Notes: generated by a model not told the origin, from the sequence alone. 64,000 nt of DNA from Bacillus litorisediminis (GCF_022808645.1 NZ_JAKZKT010000011.1:53815-117814), one strand, 5' to 3'; shown: positions 10,799 to 21,087, counted from the first letter of the stretch. Numbers and translations: made by a program.

Positions 10799-13700
10799 TC
10801 ACAGTTCACCCATAGGGCAACAACTGAAGAAAAAAATACTCGTACTAGATGGCGCAATGGGTACCATGCTTCAAAGCTTCAACTTAAAGCCAGAGGATTT
10901 TGGGGGAGACCATTACGAAGGCTGTAACGAATACCTCAATATTACTGCCCCTCAAGTTGTGTACGAAATACATCGAGCTTACTTAGAAGCAGGCGCTGAC
11001 ATTATTGAGACGAATTCTTTTGGCGGGACTCCTATTGTTTTAGACGAATATGGTCTTGGGGCTCAAGCCTATAAGATTAATTTTGAATCGGCTAAAATTG
11101 CGAAAAAGGCAGCGAATCAGTTTTCGACACCTGATTGGCCGCGTTTTGTAGCAGGTTCTATGGGACCTACGACCAAAACTCTATCTGTTACGGGCGGGAT
11201 TACCTTTCAGGAGCTTGTGGAAAACTACAAAATACAAGCATTAGGATTGATTGATGGAGGAGCAGATTTATTATTACTTGAAACGAGTCAGGATATGTTA
11301 AATGTAAAAGCGGGATTTTTGGGAATTCAACAAGCTTTTGAAAAAACAGGTAAGACTCTTCCTCTTATGATTTCAGGTACGATTGAGCCAATGGGCACGA
11401 CGCTCGCCGGTCAATCAATTGAGGCTTTCTATCTGTCATTAGAACATATGAACCCAATCGCTGTGGGACTGAATTGTGCAACGGGACCAGAATTTATGCG
11501 CGACCATTTGCGTTCTTTATCTGAACTTTCAGCAAGCGCTGTTAGCTGTTATCCAAATGCAGGATTACCTGACGAGGAAGGACATTATCATGAGACACCT
11601 GAAAGCCTCGCGAAAAAAATAGCTGCTTTTGCTGAAAAAGGCTGGCTTAACATAGCAGGCGGCTGTTGCGGTACCACCCCAGCTCATATTCGCGCCATTG
11701 CCCAAGCTGTTCAGGATATCAAACCTAGAATAGCCCCTTCCGCACGTAAAGGTCATGCAGTGTCGGGCATTGAACCTTTAATCTATGATGAATCGATGCG
11801 TCCTCTTCTTGTCGGTGAGCGTACCAATGTCATTGGGTCGAGAAAGTTTAAGAGACTGATAGCGGAAGGGAAACATGAAGAAGCTGCAGAAATTGCCAGA
11901 CAACAGGTGAAAAATGGCGCACACGTTATTGATATATGTCTCGCTGACCCTGATCGTGACGAAAAAGAGGATATGGAGCAATTTTTAAAGCAAGTAGTCA
12001 ATAAAGTCAAAGTACCTATTATGATTGATTCAACCGATGAAGAAGTCATTGAACTTGCTTTTTCGTATATTCAAGGGAAGGCCATCATCAACTCAATTAA
12101 CTTAGAGGATGGCGAAGAACGCTTTGCTAAGGTTCTCCCTCTTGTGAAAAAGTACGGAGCTAGTGTTGTAGTGGGAACGATTGATGAAGCAGGAATGGCT
12201 GTTACAGCAGAAAGAAAATTGGAAATCGCTAAAAGGTCTTTTCAGCTTTTAACCAAAAAATATGGACTAAAGCCGAGCGATATCATTTTTGATCCTCTTG
12301 TATTTCCGATTGGCACGGGAGACCAGCAATACATCGGCTCTGCTAAGGCAACAATTGACGGGATCCGGTTAATTAAAGAGCACCTTCCTGAATGCTTAAC
12401 AATTTTAGGTATCAGTAATGTTTCCTTTGGGCTGCCTCCCGTTGGGCGAGAGGTTTTAAACTCTGCATTTTTATATTATTGCACCCAGGCAGGCCTTGAC
12501 TATGCCATTGTTAATACGGAAAAGCTTGAACGTTTTTCATCGATTTCTACGGAAGAAGTGAGGCTGGCGGAGGAACTCCTTTTCCGTACAACGGACCAGT
12601 CATTGGCGGCCTTCACGGATTTTTATCGCGGTAAAAAGAAAGAAGATACTGCTGATAAAAAATTAGATTTGCCACTAGCTGAACGGTTAGCTTTTTATAT
12701 TTTGGAAGGTACGAAAGAGGGCTTGATACCGGATTTAGAATTAGCCTTGCATGAATACGAATCCCCGCTAGCCATTATTAATGGTCCGTTGATGGATGGA
12801 ATGGCTGAGGTTGGACGACTCTTTAATGATAATCAATTGATAGTTGCAGAGGTACTGCAAAGTGCTGAAGTCATGAAAGCAGCCGTGGCCTTTTTAGAAA
12901 AATATATGGAGTCCGAATATAGCGGTGCCAGTAAAGGAAAAATTCTTCTGGCTACGGTTAAGGGAGATGTTCATGATATCGGTAAAAATTTAGTCGATAT
13001 TATTTTAAGTAATAACGGCTATCAGGTAGTGGACCTTGGAATTAAGGTAGCCCCGAATGAATTGCTGCAAGCGGTTAGGAAGGAAAAACCAGATATCATT
13101 GGTTTATCAGGGCTGCTAGTCAAATCGGCGCAACAAATGGTATTGACTGCCCAAGATTTAAAACAAGCGGGTGTTGATATTCCTATTCTTGTTGGCGGTG
13201 CCGCCTTATCACGCCGTTTTACTGCCAATAAAATTGCACCTGAATATAACGGACCAGTGCTCTATGCAAAAGATGCAATGAATGGTCTGGAACTGGTCAA
13301 CCAGCTGATGGATACGAATAAAAGAGATGTCCTGCTTGCGGATTTGAAAGAGAAACAGGAGAAGGCACAACAGCTTGCTGCAGCAACATTAGATATTCCA
13401 AGAACATCGGCGGCTGTGATTGAAAAGCCTGCTGTAACTAGGGATCATCCAGTCTTTTTGCCAAAAGATCTACATCGGCATATATTGAAGGACTATACCG
13501 TTTCTCATTTGGCGCCTTATGTGAATTTGCAAATGCTGTTGGGACATCACTTGGGTCTTAAGGGGAAGGTTCATGATTTATTGAAGGAAAGGGATCAAAA
13601 AGCGGTTGAGTTAAAAGAATTAATAGACCGGCTGCTTTTAGAAGGTCAGCAAGATCAAATCTTTAAACCAATGGGAGTCTATCAATTTTTCCCTGCCCAG

Positions 13701-14249
13701 TCGGAGGGGGATATGGTTTTGGTGTATGATCCGAATAATCAGAGCAGTGTAATTGAACGCTTTACATTCCCGCGACAAACAAAGGGGCAACAACTATGTT
13801 TATCGGATTATCTGAAATCAGTGGATAGTGGCGAAATGGATTATATTGGTTTGTTTGCTGTCACGGCAGGAAAAAGAGTGCGAGAGCATGGAAATTTGCT
13901 GAAGGAACAAGGGAAGTTTCTGGAAAGCCACGCCATCCAGGCATTGGCCTTAGAACTGGCGGAAGGCTTTGCTGAACGCATCCATCAGTTAATGAGAGAT
14001 CAATGGGGGATTTCAGATCCAATCGACTTTACCATACCGGATCTATTTGCAGCCAAATACCAAGGGCAGCGATTCTCCTTCGGCTACCCAGCCTGTCCAG
14101 ATCTCGAAGACCAAGCCAAATTATTTAATCTCCTAAGACCAGAAGAGATTGGAATCGAGCTAACCGACGGCTTCATGATGCAACCAGAAGCATCCGTCAC
14201 CGCCATCGTCTTCTCCCATCCACACGCCCGATATTTTAGTGTTCATTGA
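10791..14249 (+). CDS. metH: Cobalamin-dependent methionine synthase
   Basis: 1152 residues. Domains in order: homocysteine-binding (about 1-325; [12 protein letters not shown] and [11 protein letters not shown]), a pterin-binding domain (about 340-610; [33 protein letters not shown]), the B12 cap helices, and the B12-binding domain (about 700-840) with DVHDIGKN carrying the cobalt-ligand His and [13 protein letters not shown]-terminal reactivation (AdoMet-binding) domain ends with [11 protein letters not shown]. It makes methionine from homocysteine and methyl-tetrahydrofolate. ATG 10791 with AAGGAGAGGAAGG is chosen; the frame is open 39 bases upstream. The TGA is contained in TTGAAAC, a repeat-like end. 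Confidence 0.96.
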   Translation: MANHSSPIGQQLKKKILVLDGAMGTMLQSFNLKPEDFGGDHYEGCNEYLNITAPQVVYEIHRAYLEAGADIIETNSFGGTPIVLDEYGLGAQAYKINFESAKIAKKAANQFSTPDWPRFVAGSMGPTTKTLSVTGGITFQELVENYKIQALGLIDGGADLLLLETSQDMLNVKAGFLGIQQAFEKTGKTLPLMISGTIEPMGTTLAGQSIEAFYLSLEHMNPIAVGLNCATGPEFMRDHLRSLSELSASAVSCYPNAGLPDEEGHYHETPESLAKKIAAFAEKGWLNIAGGCCGTTPAHIRAIAQAVQDIKPRIAPSARKGHAVSGIEPLIYDESMRPLLVGERTNVIGSRKFKRLIAEGKHEEAAEIARQQVKNGAHVIDICLADPDRDEKEDMEQFLKQVVNKVKVPIMIDSTDEEVIELAFSYIQGKAIINSINLEDGEERFAKVLPLVKKYGASVVVGTIDEAGMAVTAERKLEIAKRSFQLLTKKYGLKPSDIIFDPLVFPIGTGDQQYIGSAKATIDGIRLIKEHLPECLTILGISNVSFGLPPVGREVLNSAFLYYCTQAGLDYAIVNTEKLERFSSISTEEVRLAEELLFRTTDQSLAAFTDFYRGKKKEDTADKKLDLPLAERLAFYILEGTKEGLIPDLELALHEYESPLAIINGPLMDGMAEVGRLFNDNQLIVAEVLQSAEVMKAAVAFLEKYMESEYSGASKGKILLATVKGDVHDIGKNLVDIILSNNGYQVVDLGIKVAPNELLQAVRKEKPDIIGLSGLLVKSAQQMVLTAQDLKQAGVDIPILVGGAALSRRFTANKIAPEYNGPVLYAKDAMNGLELVNQLMDTNKRDVLLADLKEKQEKAQQLAAATLDIPRTSAAVIEKPAVTRDHPVFLPKDLHRHILKDYTVSHLAPYVNLQMLLGHHLGLKGKVHDLLKERDQKAVELKELIDRLLLEGQQDQIFKPMGVYQFFPAQSEGDMVLVYDPNNQSSVIERFTFPRQTKGQQLCLSDYLKSVDSGEMDYIGLFAVTAGKRVREHGNLLKEQGKFLESHAIQALALELAEGFAERIHQLMRDQWGISDPIDFTIPDLFAAKYQGQRFSFGYPACPDLEDQAKLFNLLRPEEIGIELTDGFMMQPEASVTAIVFSHPHARYFSVH

Positions 14250-14260
14250 AACAAAGGTGT

Positions 14261-14409
14261 GAAACAGAGGGACGGTTCTCTTGTTTCAGGGGAAACAGAG
14301 GGACGGTTCTGCTGTTTCAGTTACTACTTCTTTTGAAACGCAACAAAGGGACGGTTCTGTTGTTTCAGTCACTACTTTTTTGAAACGCAAGAACCGTCCC
14401 CATGTTTCA
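14261..14409. repeat. Cluster of four REP-like repeats
   Basis: Units at 14261-14288, 14292-14319 and 14335-14367 (an enlarged copy with a CAACAAA insertion) in the same orientation, and 14382-14409 reversed. They separate the converging metH and isomerase genes; the last unit ends two bases before the isomerase stop codon. Confidence 0.92.
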
Positions 14410-14411
14410 CT

Positions 14412-15380
14412 TTAAGTCCACCACATGTCTCCGACAGATTCTTTTACCATCACGGGTTTTAGGGTTTGAATGGCTTTGGTAAATCCTTCATCGATGGACA
14501 TGAGTCCGTCTTCGTGTTCGATGCTGACTACATAATCATAGCCGTAAAGTCGCAGAGTGCTAATGATATCAGCCCAAACTTTTATATCATGGCCGAATCC
14601 GACGGTACGGAAATACCAGGAGCGGTTTTGCATGTCAGCGTATGGTGTCATATCGGTCAGTCCATTTCGATTTGTATTGGCCTGATCTATGATGGTATCC
14701 TTTGCATGGAAATGGTGAATCGCATTTTCCCGACCTAATATTTTAATAGATTCGACCGGATCAATACCTTGCCACCACATGTGGCTTGGATCCAGGTTGG
14801 CACCGATGGCTGTTCCGCATGCTTCCCTTAAGCGCAGCAGGGTGGCAGGGGTATGTACAGAAAACCCGCCGTGCAATTCAAGTCCGATCTTGACATTATG
14901 CTGTTCCGCAAAGGCTGCTTTTTCCTTCCAATACGGAATGATTTTTTCCTCCCACTGCCATTTCAAGATTTCTTGGTATTCGTTCGGCCATGGCGATACT
15001 GGCCAGTTTGGGTATTTCGCATTTTCATGGTCTCCCGGGCAGCCTGAAAATGTGTTGACGACTGGAATCCCCAGTTTACTGGCGAGTTGAACAGTTTTGG
15101 TAAACACGGCATCCGCTTCTTCTGCGATATGCTTTTGCGGATGGAGCGGGTTTCCATGACAGCTTAAAGCGCTTACAATTAAGCCCCTGCTAGTAATCTT
15201 CTCCATAAATTCCTTCTGTTTTTGTTCATCCGCTAACAGCTCATCCACTTTGCAATGGGCATCTCCGGGATAACCGCCGGTCCCTAATTCTACCGCTTCA
15301 ATCCCTTTTGCTGCCACATGATCCAGCATTTCTTCCAGATTTTTATCCGAATATAATACCGCAAAAACCCCTAACTTCAT
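14412..15380 (-). CDS. Sugar phosphate isomerase/epimerase, xylose-isomerase-like TIM barrel
   Basis: 322 residues of the AP-endonuclease-2/IolE-like TIM-barrel superfamily. Visible metal and substrate-site segments: GIEAVELGTGGYPGDAHC near the start, KIGLELHGGFSVH, NLDPSHMWWQGIDP, HFHAKDT and VSIEHEDG, which carry the conserved Glu, Asp and His residues. Proteins of this kind act with Gfo/Idh/MocA dehydrogenases on keto-sugars or inositols. It is divergent from the LacI gene and has an operator at 15405-15418, so it belongs to the same regulon. AAAGGAGGAA precedes the ATG. The exact reaction is unknown. Confidence 0.85.
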   Translation of the reverse strand: MKLGVFAVLYSDKNLEEMLDHVAAKGIEAVELGTGGYPGDAHCKVDELLADEQKQKEFMEKITSRGLIVSALSCHGNPLHPQKHIAEEADAVFTKTVQLASKLGIPVVNTFSGCPGDHENAKYPNWPVSPWPNEYQEILKWQWEEKIIPYWKEKAAFAEQHNVKIGLELHGGFSVHTPATLLRLREACGTAIGANLDPSHMWWQGIDPVESIKILGRENAIHHFHAKDTIIDQANTNRNGLTDMTPYADMQNRSWYFRTVGFGHDIKVWADIISTLRLYGYDYVVSIEHEDGLMSIDEGFTKAIQTLKPVMVKESVGDMWWT

Positions 15381-15404
15381 GAAAATTCCTCCTTTAGGTA
15401 ATTT

Positions 15405-15428
15405 TGTAATCCGTTACATCCTATTATA
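15405..15428 (-). promoter_or_regulatory. LacI-type operator and -10 box of isomerase gene
   Basis: On the minus strand the -10 box TATAAT (15423-15428) is followed by TGTAACGGATTACA (15405-15418), matching the operators at 15523, 17905 and 17983. The -35 region is weak. Confidence 0.75.
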
Positions 15429-15487
15429 CATAAAAACAATTAAAATTAATATCTTTAAAACCTAATTTATTCGTGGACAGTGAAATA

Positions 15488-15536
15488 TTGACAAACAATT
15501 CAATAAAATTTACAATCGTAACTGTAATCGATTACA
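15488..15536 (+). promoter_or_regulatory. Promoter and operator of LacI-family gene
   Basis: TTGACA (15488-15493), 17-base spacer, TACAAT (15511-15516), and a perfect 14-bp palindrome TGTAATCGATTACA at 15523-15536, which covers the likely transcription start. This indicates autorepression. Confidence 0.85.
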
Positions 15537-15570
15537 ATTTTGTATCATATCATTGAAAGTGGGTACCAAC

Positions 15571-16560
15571 ATGGCAAATATTCAACAGGTAGCGCAAAAA
15601 GCAGGTGTATCCGTTGCAACGGTTTCAAGGGTGTTGAATAACGCTCCGTCTGTAAGCCCCAAAACTAGACTAAAAGTTGAAAATGCTATTAGGGACCTAA
15701 ACTATGAACCTAGCATGTTAGGGCGAAATCTGCGAAACTCTGAAAGTCGACTTTTACTAGTGTTGCTGCCAAGTATTTCAAATCCGTTTTACACAGAAAT
15801 TATCAATGGAATCCAAAACACGGCGATTGCCAACAGCTACAACATTCTTCTTTGCGAGACAGATTCCAACCCGCAACGCGAAAACATTTACTTCAATATG
15901 GTAAAAAATAAGTTGGCTGATGGGGTCATTTCAATGGATCCGACAGTCAATATGCAAAAGTTAAACGAATTAGCGGAGAATCATCCCGTTATCCTCTGTA
16001 GTGAATACGAGGAAGGCGGATGTCTTCCATACGTGACCATTGATAACGAACTGGCTGCCTACCAGGCTGTCAAACATTTAATTAAACTGGGCAACGAAAA
16101 AATTGCACTTATTAATTCGGACGAAAAGTTCTTATATGCGAGACAACGTCGGAATGGATATGAAAGAGCACTAAAAGAGTTTAACCTTCCTATCCGGAAC
16201 GAATGGATTTACCATACAAAGGATTTGGATTTTCAAAATGGTGTGCAGGCGATGAGAATGCTGCTTCAATTAGATGAGAAGCCATCCGCCGTTTTTGCTG
16301 TCTCCGATACATTAGCGATTGGAGCATTAAAGGAAGTAAACATGAATGGCTTACATGTTCCAAATGATATTGCGATTGTCGGCTTTGACAATATTAGCTT
16401 TTCCAACATGACAAACCCGACACTTACGACCATTTCACAGCCAATGTACAGAATGGGCGTTATTGCAGCAAACATGCTAATCAGCAGCATAAAAGGAGAT
16501 AAAGTAGAAAACATTATTTTGGATCATGAATTGATCATTCGCGAATCATCAATGGGCTGA
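15571..16560 (+). CDS. LacI-family transcriptional regulator
   Basis: About 329 residues: an N-terminal HTH (ANIQQVAQKAGVSVATVSRVLN) with the hinge helix (YEPSMLGRNLR), then a periplasmic-binding-protein-like effector domain (LLLVLLPSISNPFYTEIINGI, VAIVGFDNISFSNMTNPTLTTI). The frame is open from a TTG at 15553, but homology begins at ATG 15571. It sits between the divergent isomerase gene and the dehydrogenase/ABC genes and probably represses both through the four TGTAAY-RTTACA sites. The inducer is unknown. Its TGA stop is the beginning of a repeat. Confidence 0.93.
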   Translation: MANIQQVAQKAGVSVATVSRVLNNAPSVSPKTRLKVENAIRDLNYEPSMLGRNLRNSESRLLLVLLPSISNPFYTEIINGIQNTAIANSYNILLCETDSNPQRENIYFNMVKNKLADGVISMDPTVNMQKLNELAENHPVILCSEYEEGGCLPYVTIDNELAAYQAVKHLIKLGNEKIALINSDEKFLYARQRRNGYERALKEFNLPIRNEWIYHTKDLDFQNGVQAMRMLLQLDEKPSAVFAVSDTLAIGALKEVNMNGLHVPNDIAIVGFDNISFSNMTNPTLTTISQPMYRMGVIAANMLISSIKGDKVENIILDHELIIRESSMG

Positions 16561-16674
16561 AACAGAGGGACGGTTCTCGCGTTTCAAAATGCGCAGAATG
16601 AAACAGAGGGACGGTTCTCGCGTTCCATCAAATGCAGGGCAAAAATGAAACAGAAGAACCGTCCCCCCGTTTCA
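16559..16674. repeat. Three REP-like repeats
   Basis: Units at 16559-16586 and 16600-16627 (both with GCG in place of the usual CTG before GTTTC or GTTCC) and 16647-16674 reversed. The first overlaps the LacI stop codon; the last lies 36 bases before the dehydrogenase start. The frame of the next gene stays open through the third copy. Confidence 0.9.
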
Positions 16675-16709
16675 CCCCTGTTTCAAAAATAAGAGGGAGG
16701 TTATGCCTT

Positions 16710-17723
16710 ATGGGAATTAAAGTGGGGATTATCGGGTGCGGTTCGATTACGAAGTTCCGGCATGCACCGGAGTATAAGGCAAATCCGCATGTTGATGAAA
16801 TCGTTTTCTACGACCGCAACCTGGAACGGGCGAAAAGCTTGGCCGAGGCATTTGGCGGACGTGTGGCAGAAACGATAGAGGAGTTATTAAATGACCCGGC
16901 TATTGTAGCGATTAGCGATTGCTCTTCCAATGAAGCCCATCATATTAATACGTCCAATGCACTGTTAAGCGGCAAGCATGTGTTATGTGAAAAGCCCCTG
17001 GCTATTAGTGTGAAGCATGCCGAGGAAATTTTAGAAGCTCAGAGCAAATCAGGCAAGAAGCTAATGGTTGATCACAACCAGCGTTTTACAAAAGCTCACC
17101 AAAAGGCAAAGGAACTGATTGAAAAAAAGGAATTAGGAGAGGTTCTAACCTTTAAAACGACTTTTGGTCACGAAGGTCCTGAGAGCTGGGGCGTAAACAA
17201 ATCGAATTCTACTTGGTTTTTCAAAAAAGAACGCTCTCACTCTGGAGTAGCAGGCGACTTAGGCATTCATAAAATCGATTTAATCCATTATCTGCTGGAT
17301 GATGAGATCGAAGATGTGCACGCCTTCCATGGAGCACTTGATAAAGTTGACGAAAATGGAAATCCGATTGAGGTTTGTGACAATGTGGTATGTGCCTTAA
17401 GGACAAAGAAGGGCCGATTGGGAACAGCGGCATTTTCTTGGACTTATTACGGTTCAGAAGATAATTCCACGACGATCTATTGTCAAAAAGGGATTATGAA
17501 AATTTATCATGATCCGAATGCTCAGCTGATTGTGGAAACGAAGGATGGAGCTGTAATCAAGTATGAGCTAGAGCCAATTCAGACCAATGATAATCAAACC
17601 AAAACCGGTGTCATAGATGCCTTTATTGATTCCATTATCAACGATATTGAACCTCCTGTCACTGGCCGGGAAGCTCTTGCATCTCTTAGGGTAGTTGAAA
17701 AAATTTTGGGGACAGTAAAATAG
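16710..17723 (+). CDS. Gfo/Idh/MocA-family NAD(P)-dependent oxidoreductase
   Basis: 337 residues. The Rossmann N-terminus KVGIIGCGSITKFRHAPEY contains the GxGxxxxxxH motif, and CEKPLAI is the family's EKP signature with its catalytic-site lysine. The C-terminal alpha/beta domain includes GVAGDLGIHKIDLIHYLL. Such enzymes oxidise or reduce sugar or inositol hydroxyls. ATG 16710 is preferred, with GGGAGG ten bases upstream; an in-frame start at 16632 would translate a repeat. It lies in the LacI-regulated cluster next to TIM-barrel isomerases, a pairing typical of keto-sugar or inositol-like catabolism. Confidence 0.9.
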   Translation: MGIKVGIIGCGSITKFRHAPEYKANPHVDEIVFYDRNLERAKSLAEAFGGRVAETIEELLNDPAIVAISDCSSNEAHHINTSNALLSGKHVLCEKPLAISVKHAEEILEAQSKSGKKLMVDHNQRFTKAHQKAKELIEKKELGEVLTFKTTFGHEGPESWGVNKSNSTWFFKKERSHSGVAGDLGIHKIDLIHYLLDDEIEDVHAFHGALDKVDENGNPIEVCDNVVCALRTKKGRLGTAAFSWTYYGSEDNSTTIYCQKGIMKIYHDPNAQLIVETKDGAVIKYELEPIQTNDNQTKTGVIDAFIDSIINDIEPPVTGREALASLRVVEKILGTVK

Positions 17724-17872
17724 TTTTGGGTCAGCAGACATAGAATCTGTTACAAGGCATTTTTCCTAAAATAATAATGGCAAAAGTGTCCACAGCCAAA
17801 TAAAGGTCAGCAGCCAAAACTCACCGCTCAAACTCATATAGGCAAAAGGTAATAAAAAAATTTCGAAATTGT

Positions 17873-17996
17873 TTGACGATGGAATCTTTTTCTTTTAAGA
17901 TATTTGTAACGGATTACATTCATATATGGGGTATAAATCCGATTGTTGTTGCAGTGTTTGTTTTTGTAAACACTTTCATGTGTGTAATCAATTACA
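17873..17996 (+). promoter_or_regulatory. Promoter with two LacI-type operators and a cre-like box
   Basis: TTGACG (17873-17878), 17-base spacer and TAAGAT (17896-17901) are followed by TGTAACGGATTACA (17905-17918), with a second operator TGTAATCAATTACA at 17983-17996. Between them TGTAAACACTTTCA (17965-17978) is one base away from the cre consensus. This region should drive the second isomerase, the dehydrogenase and perhaps the transporter, under specific and carbon-catabolite repression. Confidence 0.8.
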
Positions 17997-18016
17997 TATA
18001 TGGCAGGAGGGGTGGC

Positions 18017-18823
18017 ATGATTAAGCAGCTTGCGATTAATTCTAATACCTATCACGGCTTTTCGTTAGAGGATGCTGTAAAAGGGGCAAGCGAAGCTGGG
18101 TTCACACAAATTGAATTAGCTGCAGTGAAGGATCACACGGCTCATGTTTTACCTGAAATGTCATCAGGCGAACGTAACGAAATTAAGGCGCTGCTTAAAG
18201 CCTATGGGCTGAAATGTGTTGGAATTGGTGCGCACAGCAATGTCATGAGGGAAGAAGGAATAGCTAATTTAATAAAAAGCGTCGACTTGGCGGTAGAATT
18301 TGATTGTCCATACATCATTACCGCAACAGGAGATGCGCATCATGATTCAGATGTCATTGAAGACGTTGAAGTATTAGCCAGGAATTTAGAACCTGTACTT
18401 GTGAAGTGCGAAAAATTAAATAAGATGCTAGTCCTTGAAACACACGGAAATAATTTTGCATCAGGTCTTTCTTTACAAATGCTTGCCCGCTCACTCAATA
18501 ACCGGGTCAAAATCAATTATGATACAGCCAATGTCATTTTTTACGGCAACATGCTACCCTATGATGACTTAGAAGCCTCCGTCGATTATGTAGAATTCAT
18601 TCACTTGAAGGATAAACTAGGGGCTTATGATGAATGGAATTTCCCGGCTATTGGAGATGGAAATTTAGATTTCAATAAGATATTTAAAATTCTTCAAAAA
18701 GCAGATTATAAGGGTCCAATTAGCGTCGAAATCGAATTTACTCCTGCAGGTCCTGCCAATCTTGATGAAGTGAATCAGGCTGTTCAAAGGTCATTCAACT
18801 ATCTTACTAGCATCCTAGAGTAA
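18017..18823 (+). CDS. Sugar phosphate isomerase/epimerase (second copy type)
   Basis: 268 residues, xylose-isomerase-like TIM barrel. Segments include IELAAVKDHTAHVLPEM near the start, LVLETHGNNFASG, INYDTANVIFYG, EFIHLKDKLGAYDEW and PISVEIEF with the conserved acidic and histidine residues. It is shorter than and not closely similar to the isomerase at 14412-15380. ATG 18017 with GGAGGGG is chosen; the open frame runs upstream through the promoter region. It starts the transcription unit that continues with a Gfo/Idh/MocA dehydrogenase. Confidence 0.85.
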   Translation: MIKQLAINSNTYHGFSLEDAVKGASEAGFTQIELAAVKDHTAHVLPEMSSGERNEIKALLKAYGLKCVGIGAHSNVMREEGIANLIKSVDLAVEFDCPYIITATGDAHHDSDVIEDVEVLARNLEPVLVKCEKLNKMLVLETHGNNFASGLSLQMLARSLNNRVKINYDTANVIFYGNMLPYDDLEASVDYVEFIHLKDKLGAYDEWNFPAIGDGNLDFNKIFKILQKADYKGPISVEIEFTPAGPANLDEVNQAVQRSFNYLTSILE

Positions 18824-18848
18824 GAGGTTGGAAGGAGGACAGGACATC

Positions 18849-19850
18849 ATGAAGAAAATCGGCATTGTTGGGCTAGGATTTATCGGGAAGACTCACTTTG
18901 AAGCGTATCGTCATATAAAAAATACTGAGGTAACAGCTATCTGTACCAGAAGTGCAGGAAATGACGAAGAAATTACGAGAGATTTCAAAGGCTCCTTTGT
19001 TACCGACTACGACGAGTTGTTACATAATCCGGACATAGACATCATTGATATTTGCCTGCCTACCTTTTTGCATGAAAAATATATCATGAAGGCGGCGAGA
19101 GCGGGAAAGCATATCATTTGCGAAAAACCGTTAACGTTAACACTAGAGTCCGCCAAACGAATAATAGAGGAAGTTGCTCAAAATGGCGTACAGTTATTTG
19201 TCGGGCATGTGCTGCGTTTTTGGCCTGAATATCAGGTTATAAAGTCATACTCTGAAACTGGCAAACTAAAAGAGATTGATTTCGTTCATGCCAAGCGGCT
19301 GGGGCAGGTTCCTAAATGGACTGATTGGTTTCAGCACCCTGAAAAAAGCGGCGGTGCCCTATTCGATCTTCATATCCACGATATTGATTTCGTGCATTAT
19401 TTGCTGGGTGAGGTTGAATCAGTCTATGCAGTCGGGCACCAGAATAAATATGGTGCATGGGACCATGTAGTGACAACGCTTTCTTTTAAAAATAAAAGCA
19501 AAGCGTTTGTGGAAGCATCTCAGGCGATGCCCACCGGATATCCATTTACTTTTGTCTTCCGGGCGCAGGAAGTCCAGAGTGCATTGGAGTTAAAGATTGT
19601 GGCTGGTGAAAATATTGAGAATATCGATAACAGCCAGCATCAGTTTATGTACTACAGAGATGGGAAGAAGTCTTCTGTCGATTTTAAAAAAAGCGATGCC
19701 TTCCAAAATGAACTTTCATATTTTGTGAATTGCATAGAAAATAACAAGGAAAACCATGTGGTTCCATTAGACGATGTACTTTATACGCTGAAGCTGTTAA
19801 AGGCAATCGAAGAATCGCTGGAAACGGGAAGAAAAGTGCAAATTTGGTAA
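18849..19850 (+). CDS. Gfo/Idh/MocA-family oxidoreductase (second)
   Basis: 333 residues. KKIGIVGLGFIGKTHFEAYR is the nucleotide-binding start, CEKPLTL the EKP motif, and SGGALFDLHIHDIDFVHYLLG the substrate-domain motif with the usual histidines. AAGGAGGACAGG precedes the ATG; an earlier in-frame start at 18828 is less well placed. It lies 25 bases behind the isomerase and is presumably cotranscribed. Substrate unknown; with the first dehydrogenase it may make an oxidise-isomerise-reduce cycle. Confidence 0.9.
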   Translation: MKKIGIVGLGFIGKTHFEAYRHIKNTEVTAICTRSAGNDEEITRDFKGSFVTDYDELLHNPDIDIIDICLPTFLHEKYIMKAARAGKHIICEKPLTLTLESAKRIIEEVAQNGVQLFVGHVLRFWPEYQVIKSYSETGKLKEIDFVHAKRLGQVPKWTDWFQHPEKSGGALFDLHIHDIDFVHYLLGEVESVYAVGHQNKYGAWDHVVTTLSFKNKSKAFVEASQAMPTGYPFTFVFRAQEVQSALELKIVAGENIENIDNSQHQFMYYRDGKKSSVDFKKSDAFQNELSYFVNCIENNKENHVVPLDDVLYTLKLLKAIEESLETGRKVQIW

Positions 19851-19899
19851 TGGCACAGCGGGATGCCCCAAGAATATGCATCATTTTTTAGGCGTCAAA

Positions 19900-19913
19900 T
19901 GAAAGCGCTTATA
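19900..19913 (+). promoter_or_regulatory. cre-like box before sugar-binding protein gene
   Basis: TGAAAGCGCTTATA keeps the TGAAAGCGCTT core of the CcpA site; only the last bases deviate. It lies 78-91 bases before the start of the substrate-binding protein gene. Confidence 0.55.
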
Positions 19914-19990
19914 TCAATGATTTTTTACGTTAGGGTTCCATTTTATTTTTTAATAAATTTGTAGTTTTTAAAACTAAGGGGGTTATGTTC

Positions 19991-20971
19991 ATGAAAAAAG
20001 CATTAAAACTATTTGTGTTGCTCGTTTTGGCCATGATACCAATTCTTAGTGCTTGTGGATCAGATCAGACAGGCAGCGATACCGGTGGCGATTCTGGAGA
20101 TAATTCAGGAGACAAGTATAAGATTGGAATTCTTGCACCAGCAGTTACACATGGCTGGGTAGCAGCGGTAGCTTATCACGCAGAAGCTCGTGCTAAAGAA
20201 TTGTCTGATGAAATTGACTATCAAATCCAAACAAGCAGTAATGCACAAGAAATGACAGCTCAATTAGATGATTTAATGACATGGGGAGCAGATGCGATTG
20301 TTGCGTTTCCGCAATGGGAAGGAATGGAGGTTCCAATTCAAAGAGCACTTGATGAAGGAATCGAGGTTGTAAACTTTGACATTGTCATTGATGTAGATGG
20401 TGTTTACCGCGTTGCGGGCGATAACTATGACATGGGTGTTCAAGGAGCTAATTATATCGTTGATAAAATTGGGACAGAAGGAAATGTGGTCATCCTTGAA
20501 GTGCCATCTGCCGGTTCTGTTTCTGAGTTAAGAAAGCAAGGTTTTGTTGAAACAATTGAAGAAATTGCACCTGATATGAATCTTCAAACCTATGCTACAC
20601 AGTTTACGCGTGAAGATGGATTGAAAGATTTTGCTGATATTTTAACAAGTAACGACAAGATAGATGCCGTATACTCAATGGATGATGAGACATCTATTGG
20701 TGTCCTTCAGGCAATCAGAGAAGCAGGCAGAACCGATATTAAAGTCGTAACTGGCGGCGGCGGTATGCAAGAGTACTTCAACATGATGCCAGAAAACGAA
20801 GATATCTGGATTCAATCCGCTCTATACAGCCCAGCAATGGTTAAAGATGCTGTCGATGTAGCCCTAAAAGTCCTAAAAGGTGAAGAAGTTGAAAAGGAAA
20901 CGATTATTCCAACAACCATCGTAGACAGAGAGAACTATCAAGAATTCCTTGACGAAGGCTCACCATATTAA
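19991..20971 (+). CDS. Sugar ABC transporter substrate-binding lipoprotein
   Basis: 326 residues. A lipoprotein signal (KKALKLFVLLVLAMIPILSAC, lipobox LSAC) is followed by a Ser/Gly/Asp-rich linker. A type-I periplasmic binding fold of the ribose/xylose class follows (YKIGILAPAVTHGWVAAVAYHAEARA, DAIVAFPQWEGMEVPIQRAL, AVYSMDDETSIGVLQAI, KVVTGGGG). It captures a sugar for the RbsA/RbsC pair downstream. The second ATG (19991) is better spaced from AAGGGGG than the one at 19985. A terminator and three repeats separate it from the ATPase gene, which should leave the binding protein in excess. Confidence 0.93.
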   Translation: MKKALKLFVLLVLAMIPILSACGSDQTGSDTGGDSGDNSGDKYKIGILAPAVTHGWVAAVAYHAEARAKELSDEIDYQIQTSSNAQEMTAQLDDLMTWGADAIVAFPQWEGMEVPIQRALDEGIEVVNFDIVIDVDGVYRVAGDNYDMGVQGANYIVDKIGTEGNVVILEVPSAGSVSELRKQGFVETIEEIAPDMNLQTYATQFTREDGLKDFADILTSNDKIDAVYSMDDETSIGVLQAIREAGRTDIKVVTGGGGMQEYFNMMPENEDIWIQSALYSPAMVKDAVDVALKVLKGEEVEKETIIPTTIVDRENYQEFLDEGSPY

Positions 20972-20975
20972 TCAA

Positions 20976-21003
20976 GAAACATAGGGACGGTTCTTGTGTT
21001 TCA
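20976..21003 (+). repeat. REP-like repeat
   Basis: Complete unit (GAAAC, TAGGGACGGTTCT, GTTTCA) four bases behind the stop of the binding-protein gene. Confidence 0.9.
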
Positions 21004-21087
21004 TTAAGCGTCCGCTATCCGCAACCGCTTCTTTGGACGCTTCAGCAAGAAAGGGAAGCAAAGGTCTTCATTCCATAGAAAAAAATA

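Noticed and set aside
16632..16709. Longer N-terminus for the Gfo/Idh/MocA protein
   Set aside because: It would translate a repeat unit; ATG 16710 has a ribosome site and begins at the nucleotide-binding strand.
17873..18016. N-terminal extension of the second isomerase
   Set aside because: This stretch holds a promoter, two operators and a cre-like box; the ATG at 18017 has an excellent ribosome site.
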